From NCBI RefSeq assembly GCF_011301715.1, contig NZ_CP049870.1, forward strand, positions 1,736,001 through 1,800,000: DNA of 64,000 bases, read 5' to 3'. Below, in pieces: positions 1 to 8,323 of this stretch. Numbering within the stretch: position 1 is the first letter of the stretch; each line of letters starts with the position of its first letter. The stretch comes from Sphingomonas sp. HDW15A. Lineage in GTDB: Bacteria > Pseudomonadota > Alphaproteobacteria > Sphingomonadales > Sphingomonadaceae. The translations under genes and the position numbers were made by a program. Under the pieces are notes generated by a model, which worked only from the letters and a program-made list of their open reading frames with translations, searched no databases and was not told the origin of the DNA.

Positions 1-366
1 ATCCTGCGCGCATCGTCCCCCGACAAGAACGACCGCCTGGTCATCCAGCTGGACGTCGATCCCCTGTATACGACCCAGGATGCCGCCGTCGCCGTGTCCT
101 TCTTCGTAACCGAAGTCATCGAATATGCGATGCTGACCGCCCCTGGAAAGCCGATCGACGTCGAGCTCAAACGCATGAGCGAGCTGGCGGCAACCCTGAC
201 CGTTTCCAGTGACGCCCTGCTCGTGCCAGAGGAGGGGAAGGAACCGGCCTCCAGGCAGCAATTTGACAGGGTGATTGGAGGCCTTGCTCGCCAGCTCCGC
301 TCGCCGCTCGATTCGAAGCGCGGCCGGCTGGGCGTCCATCTTCCGGTGTTTCCGGAGAGAGGCTAA
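1..366 (+). CDS. Histidine-kinase-like ATPase domain, C-terminal part (5' end outside window)
   Basis: An open frame enters from the left edge and stops at 364-366, giving about 121 visible residues. The order of blocks resembles the ATP-binding domain of HWE/HisKA_2 histidine kinases: a helix like an N-box (VAVSFFVTEVIEYAM), a beta-rich middle, and a terminal block ARQLRSPL...GVHLPVFPE matching the last helix and strand of that fold. The asparagine expected in the N-box and the glycines of the G-boxes are not visible, so nucleotide binding may be lost or altered. A GTG at 94 is internal to this longer frame and is probably not the start. It converges on tatC. Family assignment is tentative because the N-terminal half is outside the window. 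Confidence 0.5.
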   Translation: MLRASSPDKNDRLVIQLDVDPLYTTQDAAVAVSFFVTEVIEYAMLTAPGKPIDVELKRMSELAATLTVSSDALLVPEEGKEPASRQQFDRVIGGLARQLRSPLDSKRGRLGVHLPVFPERG

Positions 367-1334
367 GGATTCTCCGGATTCTTCTGTGAAAATATTTCTA
401 GATCGCGGGAACCGGGGAACTCAGTCGGCGTTTTGATTGACGGATAGTGACCTTTTTGCCCCCCCGCTCTCGCTATCCGCTCAAATGGGCCCGGAACCGC
501 CAACCCTCCCCCCCCCGGTGGCGATTTCGGGCCCAAATTGTGTCCCGAGGGGGCCTCATCTTCATCGTTGGCGGTTTGCGATGCGGCAGCCTTGCGTGCA
601 GCGCGCCAGTGCGTGAGACGAATTGCGAGGATCGCGAATTCGTAGAGGGTGTACAGCGGCACTGCGAGCATGAACTGGCTGACCGCGTCTGGCGGGGTGA
701 GGACAGCCGCAATCCCGAATGCGGCGACGATGGCGTAACGCCGCCCTTTGACCAGCTGCTGGCGCGTAACAAGGCCCGCACGCTCGAGAATCATAAGCAG
801 GATCGGAGCTAGGAACGCGACCCCGAATCCGAAGAGGAACCGAGTTACGAAGTTCAGATAATTGCCAACCCCGGGCAGGGCATGTTGCTGGACGCCGCCA
901 ACCGTACCTTCGAAACCGAGCAGGAAATGCAGCGCCCATGGCATGGCGAGGTAATAAGCAAAGGCCGCGCCGCCGGCGAAGAACACCGGGGTCAGCAGCA
1001 GGAAAGGCAGGAATGCCTTCTTCTCCTTCGCGTACATTCCCGGCGCGACGAAGCGCCACAGCTGGATCGAGAAAATCGGGAAGGTCAGCATCAGCGCCGC
1101 GAAGAAGGCGACCTTCACCTCGACGAAGAAAGCTTCGAACACGTCGGTGAAGATCAGCGTCCCCTTCCCGGCCTGGAGAAGCGGCTGAACCAGAACGGCG
1201 AAGATCGGCTTGGCGAAATAGAGACAGGCGAAAAAGGCCAGTAGCAATGACGCCACGACCCACAACAGGCGTGTCCTCAGCTCGATCAGGTGATCGAGCA
1301 AAGGCTGCTTGGACTCGTCGATATCGCGGATCAC
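363..1334 (-). CDS. tatC: Sec-independent protein translocase subunit TatC
   Basis: TatC is the polytopic inner-membrane receptor of the twin-arginine translocase and binds RR signal peptides together with TatB. Residues 1-250 carry the family pattern: a cytosolic N-terminus with LLDHLIELRTRLL, six membrane segments, and FVEVKVAFFAALMLTFPIF before the third segment. The start overlaps the tatB stop (ATGA, 1331-1334). The frame gives 323 residues, longer than usual, and the last 60 or so (rich in G, P, K) look unlike TatC. The tail passes through a run of nine G (coding strand, 508-516). One extra base there would end the protein at 481 with 284 residues, so the annotated tail may be an indel artefact. 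Core identity is certain, the 3' end is not. Confidence 0.93.
   Translation of the reverse strand: MIRDIDESKQPLLDHLIELRTRLLWVVASLLLAFFACLYFAKPIFAVLVQPLLQAGKGTLIFTDVFEAFFVEVKVAFFAALMLTFPIFSIQLWRFVAPGMYAKEKKAFLPFLLLTPVFFAGGAAFAYYLAMPWALHFLLGFEGTVGGVQQHALPGVGNYLNFVTRFLFGFGVAFLAPILLMILERAGLVTRQQLVKGRRYAIVAAFGIAAVLTPPDAVSQFMLAVPLYTLYEFAILAIRLTHWRAARKAAASQTANDEDEAPSGHNLGPKSPPGGGGLAVPGPFERIARAGGQKGHYPSIKTPTEFPGSRDLEIFSQKNPENP
487..534. repeat. Inverted repeat/hairpin around a C9 tract
   Basis: The arms 487-505 and 517-534 are near-complementary (gggcccggaaccgcc against ggcgatttcgggccc) and enclose a run of nine C at 508-516. It lies in the convergent gap between the upstream kinase-like gene and the core of tatC, where a bidirectional transcription stop would be expected, but there is no T tract. 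As sequenced it falls inside the C-terminal tail of the tatC frame. Confidence 0.5.
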
Positions 1335-1702
1335 GGAAGCTCCCGATCCTTGGGCGGCGTGGGGTCGGCATCCGGCGCTGGTGGAGCCTCTAACGGCAGA
1401 TCGGGCTGGTCCATGAACGGCGGGAGTGCCGGGTTCTGCCGTTCGCCTTCGGGATAGTGCGCATCGGGCGGATATTGCGCCATGATCCGCGCATTTTCCT
1501 CCCGCCAGGTTTTTTCCATCTCTTCCAGCTCCGCCTCGCGCATCATGGTTTCGATGCCGGACGTGAAGTGTCGCGCCATTCCGCGAAGCTTGCCGACCCA
1601 GCGGCCGATGGCGCGCATCGTCGCTGGAAGCTCCTTCGGACCGATGAAAATCAGCGCCGCTATCGCGACGATCAGGAATTCGGTGGTGTCGACGCCGAAC
1701 AT
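1331..1702 (-). CDS. tatB: Sec-independent protein translocase subunit TatB
   Basis: TatB is a single-span membrane protein that forms the twin-arginine receptor with TatC. The 123-residue product begins MFGVDTTEFLIVAIAALIFI, a short membrane helix, then the hinge GPKELPATMRAIGRWVGKLR and an amphipathic helix with many acidic and basic residues (about 30-75). The tail is proline-rich and acidic, as is common for TatB. It lies 27 nt behind tatA and overlaps tatC by four bases, so tatA-tatB-tatC is one translationally linked unit. The GPKELP hinge and its position between tatA and tatC separate it from TatA paralogues. Confidence 0.95.
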   Translation of the reverse strand: MFGVDTTEFLIVAIAALIFIGPKELPATMRAIGRWVGKLRGMARHFTSGIETMMREAELEEMEKTWREENARIMAQYPPDAHYPEGERQNPALPPFMDQPDLPLEAPPAPDADPTPPKDRELP

Positions 1703-1729
1703 GGTGGCGCCCCTTCGCGCTTTTGCGGC

Positions 1730-1993
1730 CTAGCGCTGCTGATCGTCGCGGGGCGCGGGATCGGCGGTCGGCCGGGCTTCAAGGTCGATCGGAGCCTGCT
1801 GAGCCGGCGGGATCTGGCGCTGCGGCTGTTGCGGCGCCTGCCCCTTTTTCTCGTCTTCCTCGCTTAGCCCTTGCTTGAAGCTCTTCAGGCCGTGGGCCAC
1901 GTCCTTCATCATCGCCGAAAAGCGATTGCCGCCGAACAGCAGCAGGATAACGATTCCGAGGATGATCCAATGAATGAGGCTGAACGAGCCCAT
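1730..1993 (-). CDS. tatA: Sec-independent protein translocase subunit TatA
   Basis: TatA is the pore-forming subunit of the twin-arginine translocase. The ATG at 1993 is preceded by GGAGAGACC and gives 87 residues: MGSFSLIHWIILGIVILLLF is the N-terminal membrane helix, followed by the FGG hinge, the amphipathic helix NRFSAMMKDVAHGLKSFKQG and a charged, glutamine- and proline-rich tail. A longer in-frame start at 2080 would add 29 residues that lie inside the scpB coding region and do not look like TatA, so it is rejected. It sits 34 nt downstream of scpB, all on the minus strand. Confidence 0.95.
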   Translation of the reverse strand: MGSFSLIHWIILGIVILLLFGGNRFSAMMKDVAHGLKSFKQGLSEEDEKKGQAPQQPQRQIPPAQQAPIDLEARPTADPAPRDDQQR

Positions 1994-2027
1994 GAGGGTC
2001 TCTCCGATTTGTGAATTCAGGCCATAC

Positions 2028-2609
2028 CTAGTCGCTCTCGTCGGAGCTTTCCAGTTGAAGCTCACCCAATTGCTCGGCAAGTGCTTCCTCGTCGAGCGGG
2101 TCGAGAAGCCCCGCGGCCTTCAAATCGTCGATCCCGGGCAAGTCACGCCGCGAGCTGAGGCCAAAATGCGTAAGGAAGTCCGGCGTCGTTGCGTAGAGCA
2201 ATGGACGTCCAGGCGATTCGCGGCGCCCGGCGGTACGGACCCAACCCGCCTCCATCAGCACGTCGAGCGTGCCCTTCGAGATTTGCACGCCGCGGATGGC
2301 CTCGATCTCGGCGCGGCTCACCGGCTCGTGATAGGCGACAATCGCAAGTGTTTCTGTTGCCGCCCGCGATAGCTTGCGTGGTTCCTCGCGCGTCCGGCGG
2401 AGCAAATGGGCGAGATCGGGCGCCGTCTGGAAATGCCAGCGGCCCCCGCGCTCGACCAGTTCGACGCCGTGCCCGGCATAGGTTTCGGACAGCCGGACCA
2501 GGGACCTGGCGATGTCCCCGTCGCCGACATGTGCGGCGATGTCATCGATAGCCAAGGGCTCCGCGGCAGCGAAGAGGGTCGCTTCGACGGCCCGATCAAA
2601 CTCCTCCAT
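2028..2609 (-). CDS. scpB: Segregation and condensation protein B
   Basis: ScpB is the winged-helix kleisin partner that, with ScpA and SMC, forms the bacterial condensin acting on the nucleoid. The 193-residue product shows two winged-helix units: about 5-75 (EATLFAAAEPLAIDDIAAHV) and about 85-160, the latter with the conserved RAATETLAIVAYHEPVSRAE and IRGVQ...GTLDVLMEAGWV...GRPLLYATT blocks. The ATG overlaps the scpA TGA by one base (TGATG), indicating coupled translation. The tail is acidic. Length and motif order are normal for the family. Confidence 0.96.
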   Translation of the reverse strand: MEEFDRAVEATLFAAAEPLAIDDIAAHVGDGDIARSLVRLSETYAGHGVELVERGGRWHFQTAPDLAHLLRRTREEPRKLSRAATETLAIVAYHEPVSRAEIEAIRGVQISKGTLDVLMEAGWVRTAGRRESPGRPLLYATTPDFLTHFGLSSRRDLPGIDDLKAAGLLDPLDEEALAEQLGELQLESSDESD

Positions 2610-3367
2610 CAGGCCGCGACACTCTTGACCAAGAGATCGGCGAAAGCCCGCTCCTGCTCGATCATCAACCGTCCCTGCCGGGCAAGTTCAAGAGCCGCGA
2701 CGAACGAGCTGGCGAGGGCTGACTTGCGGAACGCCGGGTCGACTGTCTCTGGAAGAAAGGCCTCCAGCGTCGTCCATTCGACCGCCTGTCCGAGCATCGC
2801 AGCGACTCGCTGGATCGCGTCTTCGAGCGTCATTACGGCCCTATGGGCCACCACGTGCATTGCCGGTTGCGTGCGTGCGCGGACCCGGCCGTAAGCCGCA
2901 TAGAGATCGAAAGCGTTGGCCTGCCACAGCGCCTTCTTCAGCACGCGAAGTCCTTCCGGCGCCTCACGGACAAAAACGTCGCGGCCAAGACGATCGCGGC
3001 CGATCAGCCTGGCTCCGGCCTCGCGCATGGCGTCGAGCCGCTGGAGCCGCATCTGCAACCGAAGCGCCAACTCTTCCGGGCTCGGATCCGCCTCCGGGTC
3101 CTTGGGAAGCAGGAGACAGGACTTCAGATAGGCAAGCCACGCCGCCATCACGAGATAGTCGGCGGCGATCTCAAGCTTCAGGGCATGGGCGTCCTCGATG
3201 AACGCAAGATACTGCTCGGTCAGCGCGAGGATCGAGATCTGCTTAAGGTCGACCTTCTGCGCCCGCGCGAGATTTAACAGCAGGTCCAGCGGGCCTTCCC
3301 AGCCGTCGAGGCTGAGGTTCAGGCCGTCCCCTTCACGAACCGCAACTTCGAGAAATTCGTCGGACAT
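2609..3367 (-). CDS. scpA: Segregation and condensation protein A (kleisin)
   Basis: ScpA is the kleisin subunit that bridges SMC heads and recruits ScpB in chromosome segregation. The 252-residue product has the typical N-terminal block GWEGPLDLLLNLARAQKVDL and AADYLVMAAWLAYLKSCLLL (about 22-100), a variable middle, and a C-terminal winged helix of ScpA type (LEAFLPE...KSALASSFVAALELARQGRL...). It starts 22 nt after nagZ and ends one base inside scpB. No defect seen. Confidence 0.95.
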   Translation of the reverse strand: MSDEFLEVAVREGDGLNLSLDGWEGPLDLLLNLARAQKVDLKQISILALTEQYLAFIEDAHALKLEIAADYLVMAAWLAYLKSCLLLPKDPEADPSPEELALRLQMRLQRLDAMREAGARLIGRDRLGRDVFVREAPEGLRVLKKALWQANAFDLYAAYGRVRARTQPAMHVVAHRAVMTLEDAIQRVAAMLGQAVEWTTLEAFLPETVDPAFRKSALASSFVAALELARQGRLMIEQERAFADLLVKSVAA

Positions 3368-3389
3368 CGCAGCAATGCTAAGCCGAATG

Positions 3390-4399
3390 TCAGGCCAGTG
3401 CCAGCAGGGCGTCGCGCTTCGCGACGGCCTCGGCGAAATCGAGTCCGTCGTCGAAAGTGAAAGTCTGGGCCATCGCCCGCGAAAGCCGCTCCGCGCCTTC
3501 GCCAGTCAGGTCTGGCACATGGCGAGCGACATCGAGATTGTTTTCGAGCACGCCGTCGCATGGGAGCGCAGCATCGCACCCGGCGGCAACGCAGGCTGCG
3601 GCACGTGTCCCCGGCGATCCTTCCAGCGCGTTCATGTTGCTGTCGTCGCTCATCAGGAAATTGTCGAATCCAATCCGGCCGCGGATGATGTCGCGGATAA
3701 CGATTCGGGACTGGCTCGCGGGATGGTCAGGGTCCCAGGCCGTGTAGACGACGTGCGCGACCATCCCCATCGGTGCCTCGCGGAGCCGCTCGAACGGCTC
3801 GATATCGACCTGTAATTCCTCATCGCTTGCGGTGACGATCGGAAGCTCGTGATGGCTGTCGACGAGAGCCCTGCCGTGGCCCGGAATATGCTTCATCACG
3901 CCGATGACTCCGGCGGAGGACAGGCCGTCGAGGATTGCCTTGCCGAGGCTCGCGACCTGCATCGGGCACACGCCGAGCGCGCGATCGCCGACGATATCGG
4001 ATGCGCCTTCCTGGCGCACGTCGAGCATCGGCAGGCAGTCGACGTTCACGCCGCATTCGCGGAGCATGAGTCCGAGTGCCCGGGCATTGACCCGTGCCGC
4101 TTCGATCGCGCTCGACGGAGCCAGCCGATAAAGCCGGTCGAAGGCTTCGCCGCTCGGGAAAGCCTGCCATTCGGGGGGCGCATTCGCGCGACTCGGCCGC
4201 CTTCCTGGTCGATCAGGATCGGCACATTATCGTGCCCCTCGAGGTTACGAAGGCTGTCCGTGAGCGCCTTCAGCTGGACCCGTGTTTCGATATTCCGCCG
4301 AAACAGGATGTAGCCGGCGGGCTTGCAGTCGCGGAAGAAAGCCTTCTCATCGCCCGTCAGTTCGGTCCCGGCGAAGCCGTAGATTGCCGCCTGGGTCAT
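3390..4399 (-). CDS. nagZ: Beta-N-acetylhexosaminidase NagZ (frameshifted as sequenced)
   Basis: NagZ (glycoside hydrolase family 3) removes N-acetylglucosamine from muropeptides in cytoplasmic cell-wall recycling. The N-terminal part from ATG 4399 contains the LIDQEGGRVARMRPP block (about 62-76). The rest lies in another frame and contains the family signature KHIPGHG and the SDDSNMNAL region with the nucleophilic aspartate. The frames switch at a run of six G (plus strand, 4173-4178). One added base joins them into 336 residues, reading RPPEWQAFPSGEAFDRLYRL across the join. The ATG overlaps the stop of the upstream SPOR gene (ATGA). Either a true pseudogene or, more likely in my view, a homopolymer error. 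Confidence 0.88.
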
Positions 4400-5049
4400 C
4401 GCACGACGAAGCAGTTTTCGCCGCCGGCCGCGACGGCGGAGCAGGCGGCCTTGGCCTGGGCGGGCGAACCGGCGGTCGCGCGAAGCCGGTAGCCGCCGTT
4501 GTAAGGCACCACCTGCTTGGAAAGTGCCGCGACCTCGGGGAATCGGACAGAGAGCATTTTCCACGCAGTTTCCGCCTTGGCGGTCGAGCCGTAAGCCCCA
4601 AGCTGGACCGTCGATCCTGCCGGGCCAGCAGGCGTCGGTGCCGGTTGCGGCTCGACCGGCTCCTTGGCCTCGTTGGGCGGCTTTCGCATCGGCTCGCCTT
4701 CCTTTGCGGGCGGCGGAGGCGGCGGCTCGTCCATCCGCGAAACATCGAGCGCGCTATCGGTGTCGACCCCGGCTCCGGTCGCGAACGCCGTCCCGCTTTC
4801 GCCGCTGACGTCCAGCCCTCCCGGATCGGTCGGTTTCATCTTGTAGGGGCCTTGTGGCGCGCGGATCAGCTCCGGTGGACCGGATCCGCCTTGCTCGCGC
4901 CCGATATAGAACAGCGTAACGACGACGATCGCAATGCCGGCCAGGACGAGGGCCAGGGCGGCGAGCATCTTTGCCGCGGATAGCCCGCGCGGCTCATCCT
5001 CGTCGTCGACCGCCTCGAGCCAGGGCAGTGCCTCGCCATCAGATTGCAT
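4396..5049 (-). CDS. SPOR-domain membrane protein (first of tandem pair)
   Basis: The 217-residue protein has a cytoplasmic N-terminus with the motif LPWLE, one membrane helix (about 30-50, MLAALALVLAGIAIVVVTLF), a long periplasmic linker rich in P, E and K with a poly-proline run, and a C-terminal SPOR domain (about 145-217, STVQLGAYGS...GYRLRATAGSPAQAKAAC). SPOR domains bind glycan strands lacking stem peptides, so a periplasmic role at sites of septal wall remodelling is likely. It is translationally coupled to nagZ and follows a second SPOR gene with the same N-terminal motif. Exact function unknown. Confidence 0.85.
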   Translation of the reverse strand: MQSDGEALPWLEAVDDEDEPRGLSAAKMLAALALVLAGIAIVVVTLFYIGREQGGSGPPELIRAPQGPYKMKPTDPGGLDVSGESGTAFATGAGVDTDSALDVSRMDEPPPPPPAKEGEPMRKPPNEAKEPVEPQPAPTPAGPAGSTVQLGAYGSTAKAETAWKMLSVRFPEVAALSKQVVPYNGGYRLRATAGSPAQAKAACSAVAAGGENCFVVR

Positions 5050-5062
5050 GCTTCGACTTCCC

Positions 5063-5814
5063 CTAACCGATGACCAGGCAATGATCGCCGCTTGTCCGCA
5101 GGTTACGGCAAACGACGTTCGACTGTTCGCGCGACTGGGTACCCAGGCGCAAGACGTAAAGTATCTCGCCGCGCGGCTGCGTGATGACGGGGACGATCAC
5201 CTGCGGCATCCCCGAGAGCACCGGATAGCGGGCCAGCCTTTCGCGATAGGCGTTTTGGGCACGAGCGCGAGTGGAGAATGCGCCGAGCTGAATGACCTGT
5301 CCGGCAGGACCGGGCGAAGGCATCTTCGGCCAGGTCCGGGCAGCCTCGCGCTGCTTGGCGACCACCCGATCATATTGCGTGCGGCGGGTATTTGCGTGGT
5401 GGATTTTCTTGCGGGCCGGCCTTTTCGCTCTCGCGGTAGGAGCTTTGGCCGTGGCTTCTTTCTTCCGAGCTTCAATTTGCGGGGGTGGCGCGGGAGGCGC
5501 GGTTTCCGCCTCGGACGACGGCGCAAGCTGTGGCTCCGGCTTCGGGTCGCTACCTGCGGAACGACAGGCGGCGCAGCCTCTGCAACCTGGACATTACCCG
5601 CCGGTGCCGCCTCGCGCTTCCCATTGGCGCGTTGACCGAGCCAGTAACCGGCGATCCCCACGGCCGACAAAACCAGCAGCCCGAACACATAGGCAAACAA
5701 AGGTCCGTGCGAACGCGCAGCCTTTCGCCCCTGTGCGTCGAGAGGCTGTCGATACGGCTCGAGCCAGGGCAGCCGCTCGCTGTCAGCATCCTGGTCTTGC
5801 CGCCTCTCGCTCAC
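5063..5814 (-). CDS. SPOR-domain membrane protein (second of tandem pair; frameshifted as sequenced)
   Basis: Starts at ATG 5814, overlapping the argS stop (ATGA). The N-terminal half has the LPWLEPY motif shared with the next gene, a membrane helix (about 40-60, [20 protein letters not shown]) and a P/A-rich linker. The C-terminal half, in another frame, has an SPOR domain ([20 protein letters not shown] ... [10 protein letters not shown]). Frames meet near 5544-5546 (a GGG on the plus strand). One extra base gives a continuous 250-residue protein with a K/P/A-rich linker. The shared motif and architecture indicate that it is a paralogue of its neighbour. Confidence 0.78.
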
Positions 5815-7538
5815 ATTTCCTCCGCCGCTTCGACCCCCATGAGTCCGAGGCCGTTCTTGATGACTTGCCCGATGCCAAGCGCCAGTTCCAGTCGAGCCCG
5901 CGAAAGTTGTGGATTGTTTTCAAGGAGAAAGCGCCGTCCCGGATCGTCGTTGCCGCGATTCCAAAGGGCATGGAACTCGGCCGCGAGGTCGTAGAGGTAG
6001 AAGGCGATCCGGTGCGGCTCATGCGCCATCGCCGCGCCTTCCAGCACGCGCGGATATTGCGCCGCGGCCTTGACCAGCGCCAGCTCCTCCGAGTCGAGCA
6101 GGTCGAGATCGACGGGATCGTCGAGCGAAACGCCGGCGTCGGCCGCCTTGCGCTTCAGCGAACTGATCCGTGCATGCGCATATTGCACGTAGAAGACCGG
6201 GTTTTCCTTCGATGCCTCGACAACCTTGGCGAAATCGAACTCGAGCATCGTGTCGGCGCGCTTGGTCAGCATCATGAAACGCACGACGTCCTTGCCGACT
6301 TCGCGCACGACATCGGCGAGCGTTACAAAATTGCCGGCCCGCTTCGACATCTTGATCGGCTCGCCGCCGCGCAGGAGCTTGACCATCTGGACGATCTTCA
6401 CGTCGAGGTCGACGCGGCCATCGGTCAGGGCCTTCACCGCCGCCTGGACGCGCTTGATCGTCCCGGCATGATCGGCACCCCAGATGTTGACGAGATGATC
6501 GGCCGTTTCCGCCTTTTGCAGGTGATAGGCGGCGTCGGCGCCGAAATAGGTCCAGCTGCCGTCCGACTTCTTCATCGGCCGGTCTTGGTCGTCGCCGAAC
6601 GCAGTCGATTTGAACAAGGTCAGCTCGACCGGTTCCCAATCATCGGGAGCCTCGCCCTTGGGCGCTTCGAGCATGCCCTGGTAAACCAGGCCCTTGGACC
6701 GCAGATTTTCCATCGCCGCATCGACCTTGCCGGATGCCTGAAGCGCGGCTTCGGATGCGAAGTGATCGTGGTGAATGTTGAGCAGGCCGAGATCATGGCG
6801 AATGAGCGCGATCATCGCTGCGACGGTCTTGGCCTTGAACTCGGCCAACCACTCGCTTTCTGGCGCGCCGACGAACCTGTCGCCATATTCCGCGGCGAGT
6901 GCGTCCCCGACCGGCTTCAGATAATCGCCCGGATAGAGACCCTCCGGGATCTCGCCGATCTCCTCCCCCAGCGCCTCACGGTAGCGAAGGTGCGCGGAGC
7001 GGGCGAGCGTATCGACCTGACTTCCGGCATCGTTGACGTAATATTCCTTGGTGACCCGGAAGCCCGCCGCCTCGAGAAGTCGGGCTAGCGCATCGCCAAC
7101 CACCGCGCCGCGGCAATGGCCCATGTGCATCGGGCCGGTCGGATTGGCGGAAACATATTCGACGTTGACGCGCTCGTTCGCGCCGATGGTGCTGAGGCCA
7201 TAGCGCTCGCCCTCTCGAAGGACGGTCACCAACTCGTCGCGCCATACGGCGTCGTCGAGCCGAAGGTTGATGAAACCCGGTCCTGCTATTTCGACCGAAG
7301 TGACACCCGGAAGCGCCTTGAGCTTCGGCTCAAGCAGGGCTGCCAATGCGCGCGGGTTCGTGCCGGCCGCCTTGGCCAGGACCATCGCCGCGTTGGTCGC
7401 AAGATCGCCATGCGAAGGATCGCGCGGGGGCTCGACCGCAACGGCCTTGCGGCCAGCATCGGCTGGAAGGTCGCCGCTTTCGACCAATTCGTCGAGGATC
7501 GTCTCGAGAAGCGCGGAGTAGCGAGCGTAAAGCGACAA
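5811..7538 (-). CDS. argS: Arginyl-tRNA synthetase
   Basis: ArgS is a class I aminoacyl-tRNA synthetase charging tRNA-Arg with arginine. The 575-residue product has the N-terminal additional domain (about 1-115), the HIGH-type motif as HMGH within [18 protein letters not shown], the KMSK motif as KMSKRAGN, and the C-terminal DALR anticodon-binding helical domain ending ...[12 protein letters not shown]. The start is a TTG at 7536-7538 giving [14 protein letters not shown], the usual N-terminal pattern; no better in-frame ATG exists. It heads the minus-strand run argS-SPOR-SPOR-nagZ. Confidence 0.97.
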   Translation of the reverse strand: MSLYARYSALLETILDELVESGDLPADAGRKAVAVEPPRDPSHGDLATNAAMVLAKAAGTNPRALAALLEPKLKALPGVTSVEIAGPGFINLRLDDAVWRDELVTVLREGERYGLSTIGANERVNVEYVSANPTGPMHMGHCRGAVVGDALARLLEAAGFRVTKEYYVNDAGSQVDTLARSAHLRYREALGEEIGEIPEGLYPGDYLKPVGDALAAEYGDRFVGAPESEWLAEFKAKTVAAMIALIRHDLGLLNIHHDHFASEAALQASGKVDAAMENLRSKGLVYQGMLEAPKGEAPDDWEPVELTLFKSTAFGDDQDRPMKKSDGSWTYFGADAAYHLQKAETADHLVNIWGADHAGTIKRVQAAVKALTDGRVDLDVKIVQMVKLLRGGEPIKMSKRAGNFVTLADVVREVGKDVVRFMMLTKRADTMLEFDFAKVVEASKENPVFYVQYAHARISSLKRKAADAGVSLDDPVDLDLLDSEELALVKAAAQYPRVLEGAAMAHEPHRIAFYLYDLAAEFHALWNRGNDDPGRRFLLENNPQLSRARLELALGIGQVIKNGLGLMGVEAAEEM

Positions 7539-7755
7539 GTTTGTTCACCGATGGATAGAGGGGTTGCGGCCCACTAGCGCATCGCCGGCTCAGCGTCACC
7601 CTGGCCGACGCGCGGCCTGAACAAACAATGACGCGACCGTTCAAATCCGAGCCATGGCGACTGGTCCATTGCCCGCATTCTTGTTGCCATTCGTCGAGCC
7701 TCGCTTGCGCGGACCAAACGCCGCGCTAGGGGAGCCTCCCACAGGAGATCGAACA

Positions 7756-8321
7756 ATGTTTACCCCCTTCTCGCACTCGCTGCCCTGCAAGTTGCGGCCG
7801 CAACGCCGCCGACCGCGGCCACTACCGCGCCGGCTCGTCCGCTGAGTGCAATTCCGGGTCTGAAGACGACGTATTACGATGTTACCGGCACCACGATCGC
7901 CGAGATCAACGCTGCCATCAAAGCCGCCCGCGCCGGCGCGACCGGCGCGAATGCGCAGACTGTCAAGACGAGCTGGGCGATCGCTCCGCGAATCACGCGC
8001 AGCACCACCGACGGAAAGTGCACAGTCACGTCCGTCACCAACAATTTCAGCGCCACCGCCGAGCTTCCGCGCCTCGCCAACGAAGCCACCCTCGCGCCGG
8101 ACGTGCAGAAGGCCTGGCGGACGTTCGTCGGCAAGCTGGAAGCAGACGCTGCCGCGCGCTTGTGGTTCGTCCATGACCGTTCAGGCACTGTTGCCGAGGC
8201 GATGAAGGGCAAGTCCTGCGATGGCGCCAAGGCTGCCGGAGTCGCTGCGCTCAACAAGGTCAAGGCCGAAGCGGACGCATGGCAGCCACCCGCCCCGCCT
8301 GCGACAACCCTGACCCAGTAA
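7756..8321 (+). CDS. Secreted DUF922-like protein lacking the HExxH motif (frameshifted as sequenced)
   Basis: From ATG 7756 the frame stops after 29 codons, but one extra C in the C5 run at 7763-7767 converts the start into a clear signal peptide (MFTPLLALAALQVAAA) joined to a 188-residue protein ending at 8321. The body carries YYDVTGTTIAEINAAIK, then TSWAI...C-V...F-A...LP and a C-terminal helix, the block order of DUF922, a family of predicted secreted zinc proteases. The expected HExxH is absent (LEADAAARL at that place), so peptidase activity is doubtful. It lies divergent from argS and converges on dgt with a 2-nt gap. Family call is from pattern only. Confidence 0.65.
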
Positions 8322-8323
8322 GA

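Noticed and set aside
487..534. Inverted repeat as a transposon end
   Set aside because: No transposase or target duplication; position between convergent genes fits a transcription stop better.
5292..7088. Open frame of 598 codons on the plus strand opposite argS and the SPOR gene
   Set aside because: Antisense shadow of argS with no protein motif.
7630..7660. GTTCAAATCC as a tRNA T-loop
   Set aside because: The flanking bases do not form a five-pair T-stem and no acceptor or anticodon arm is present.
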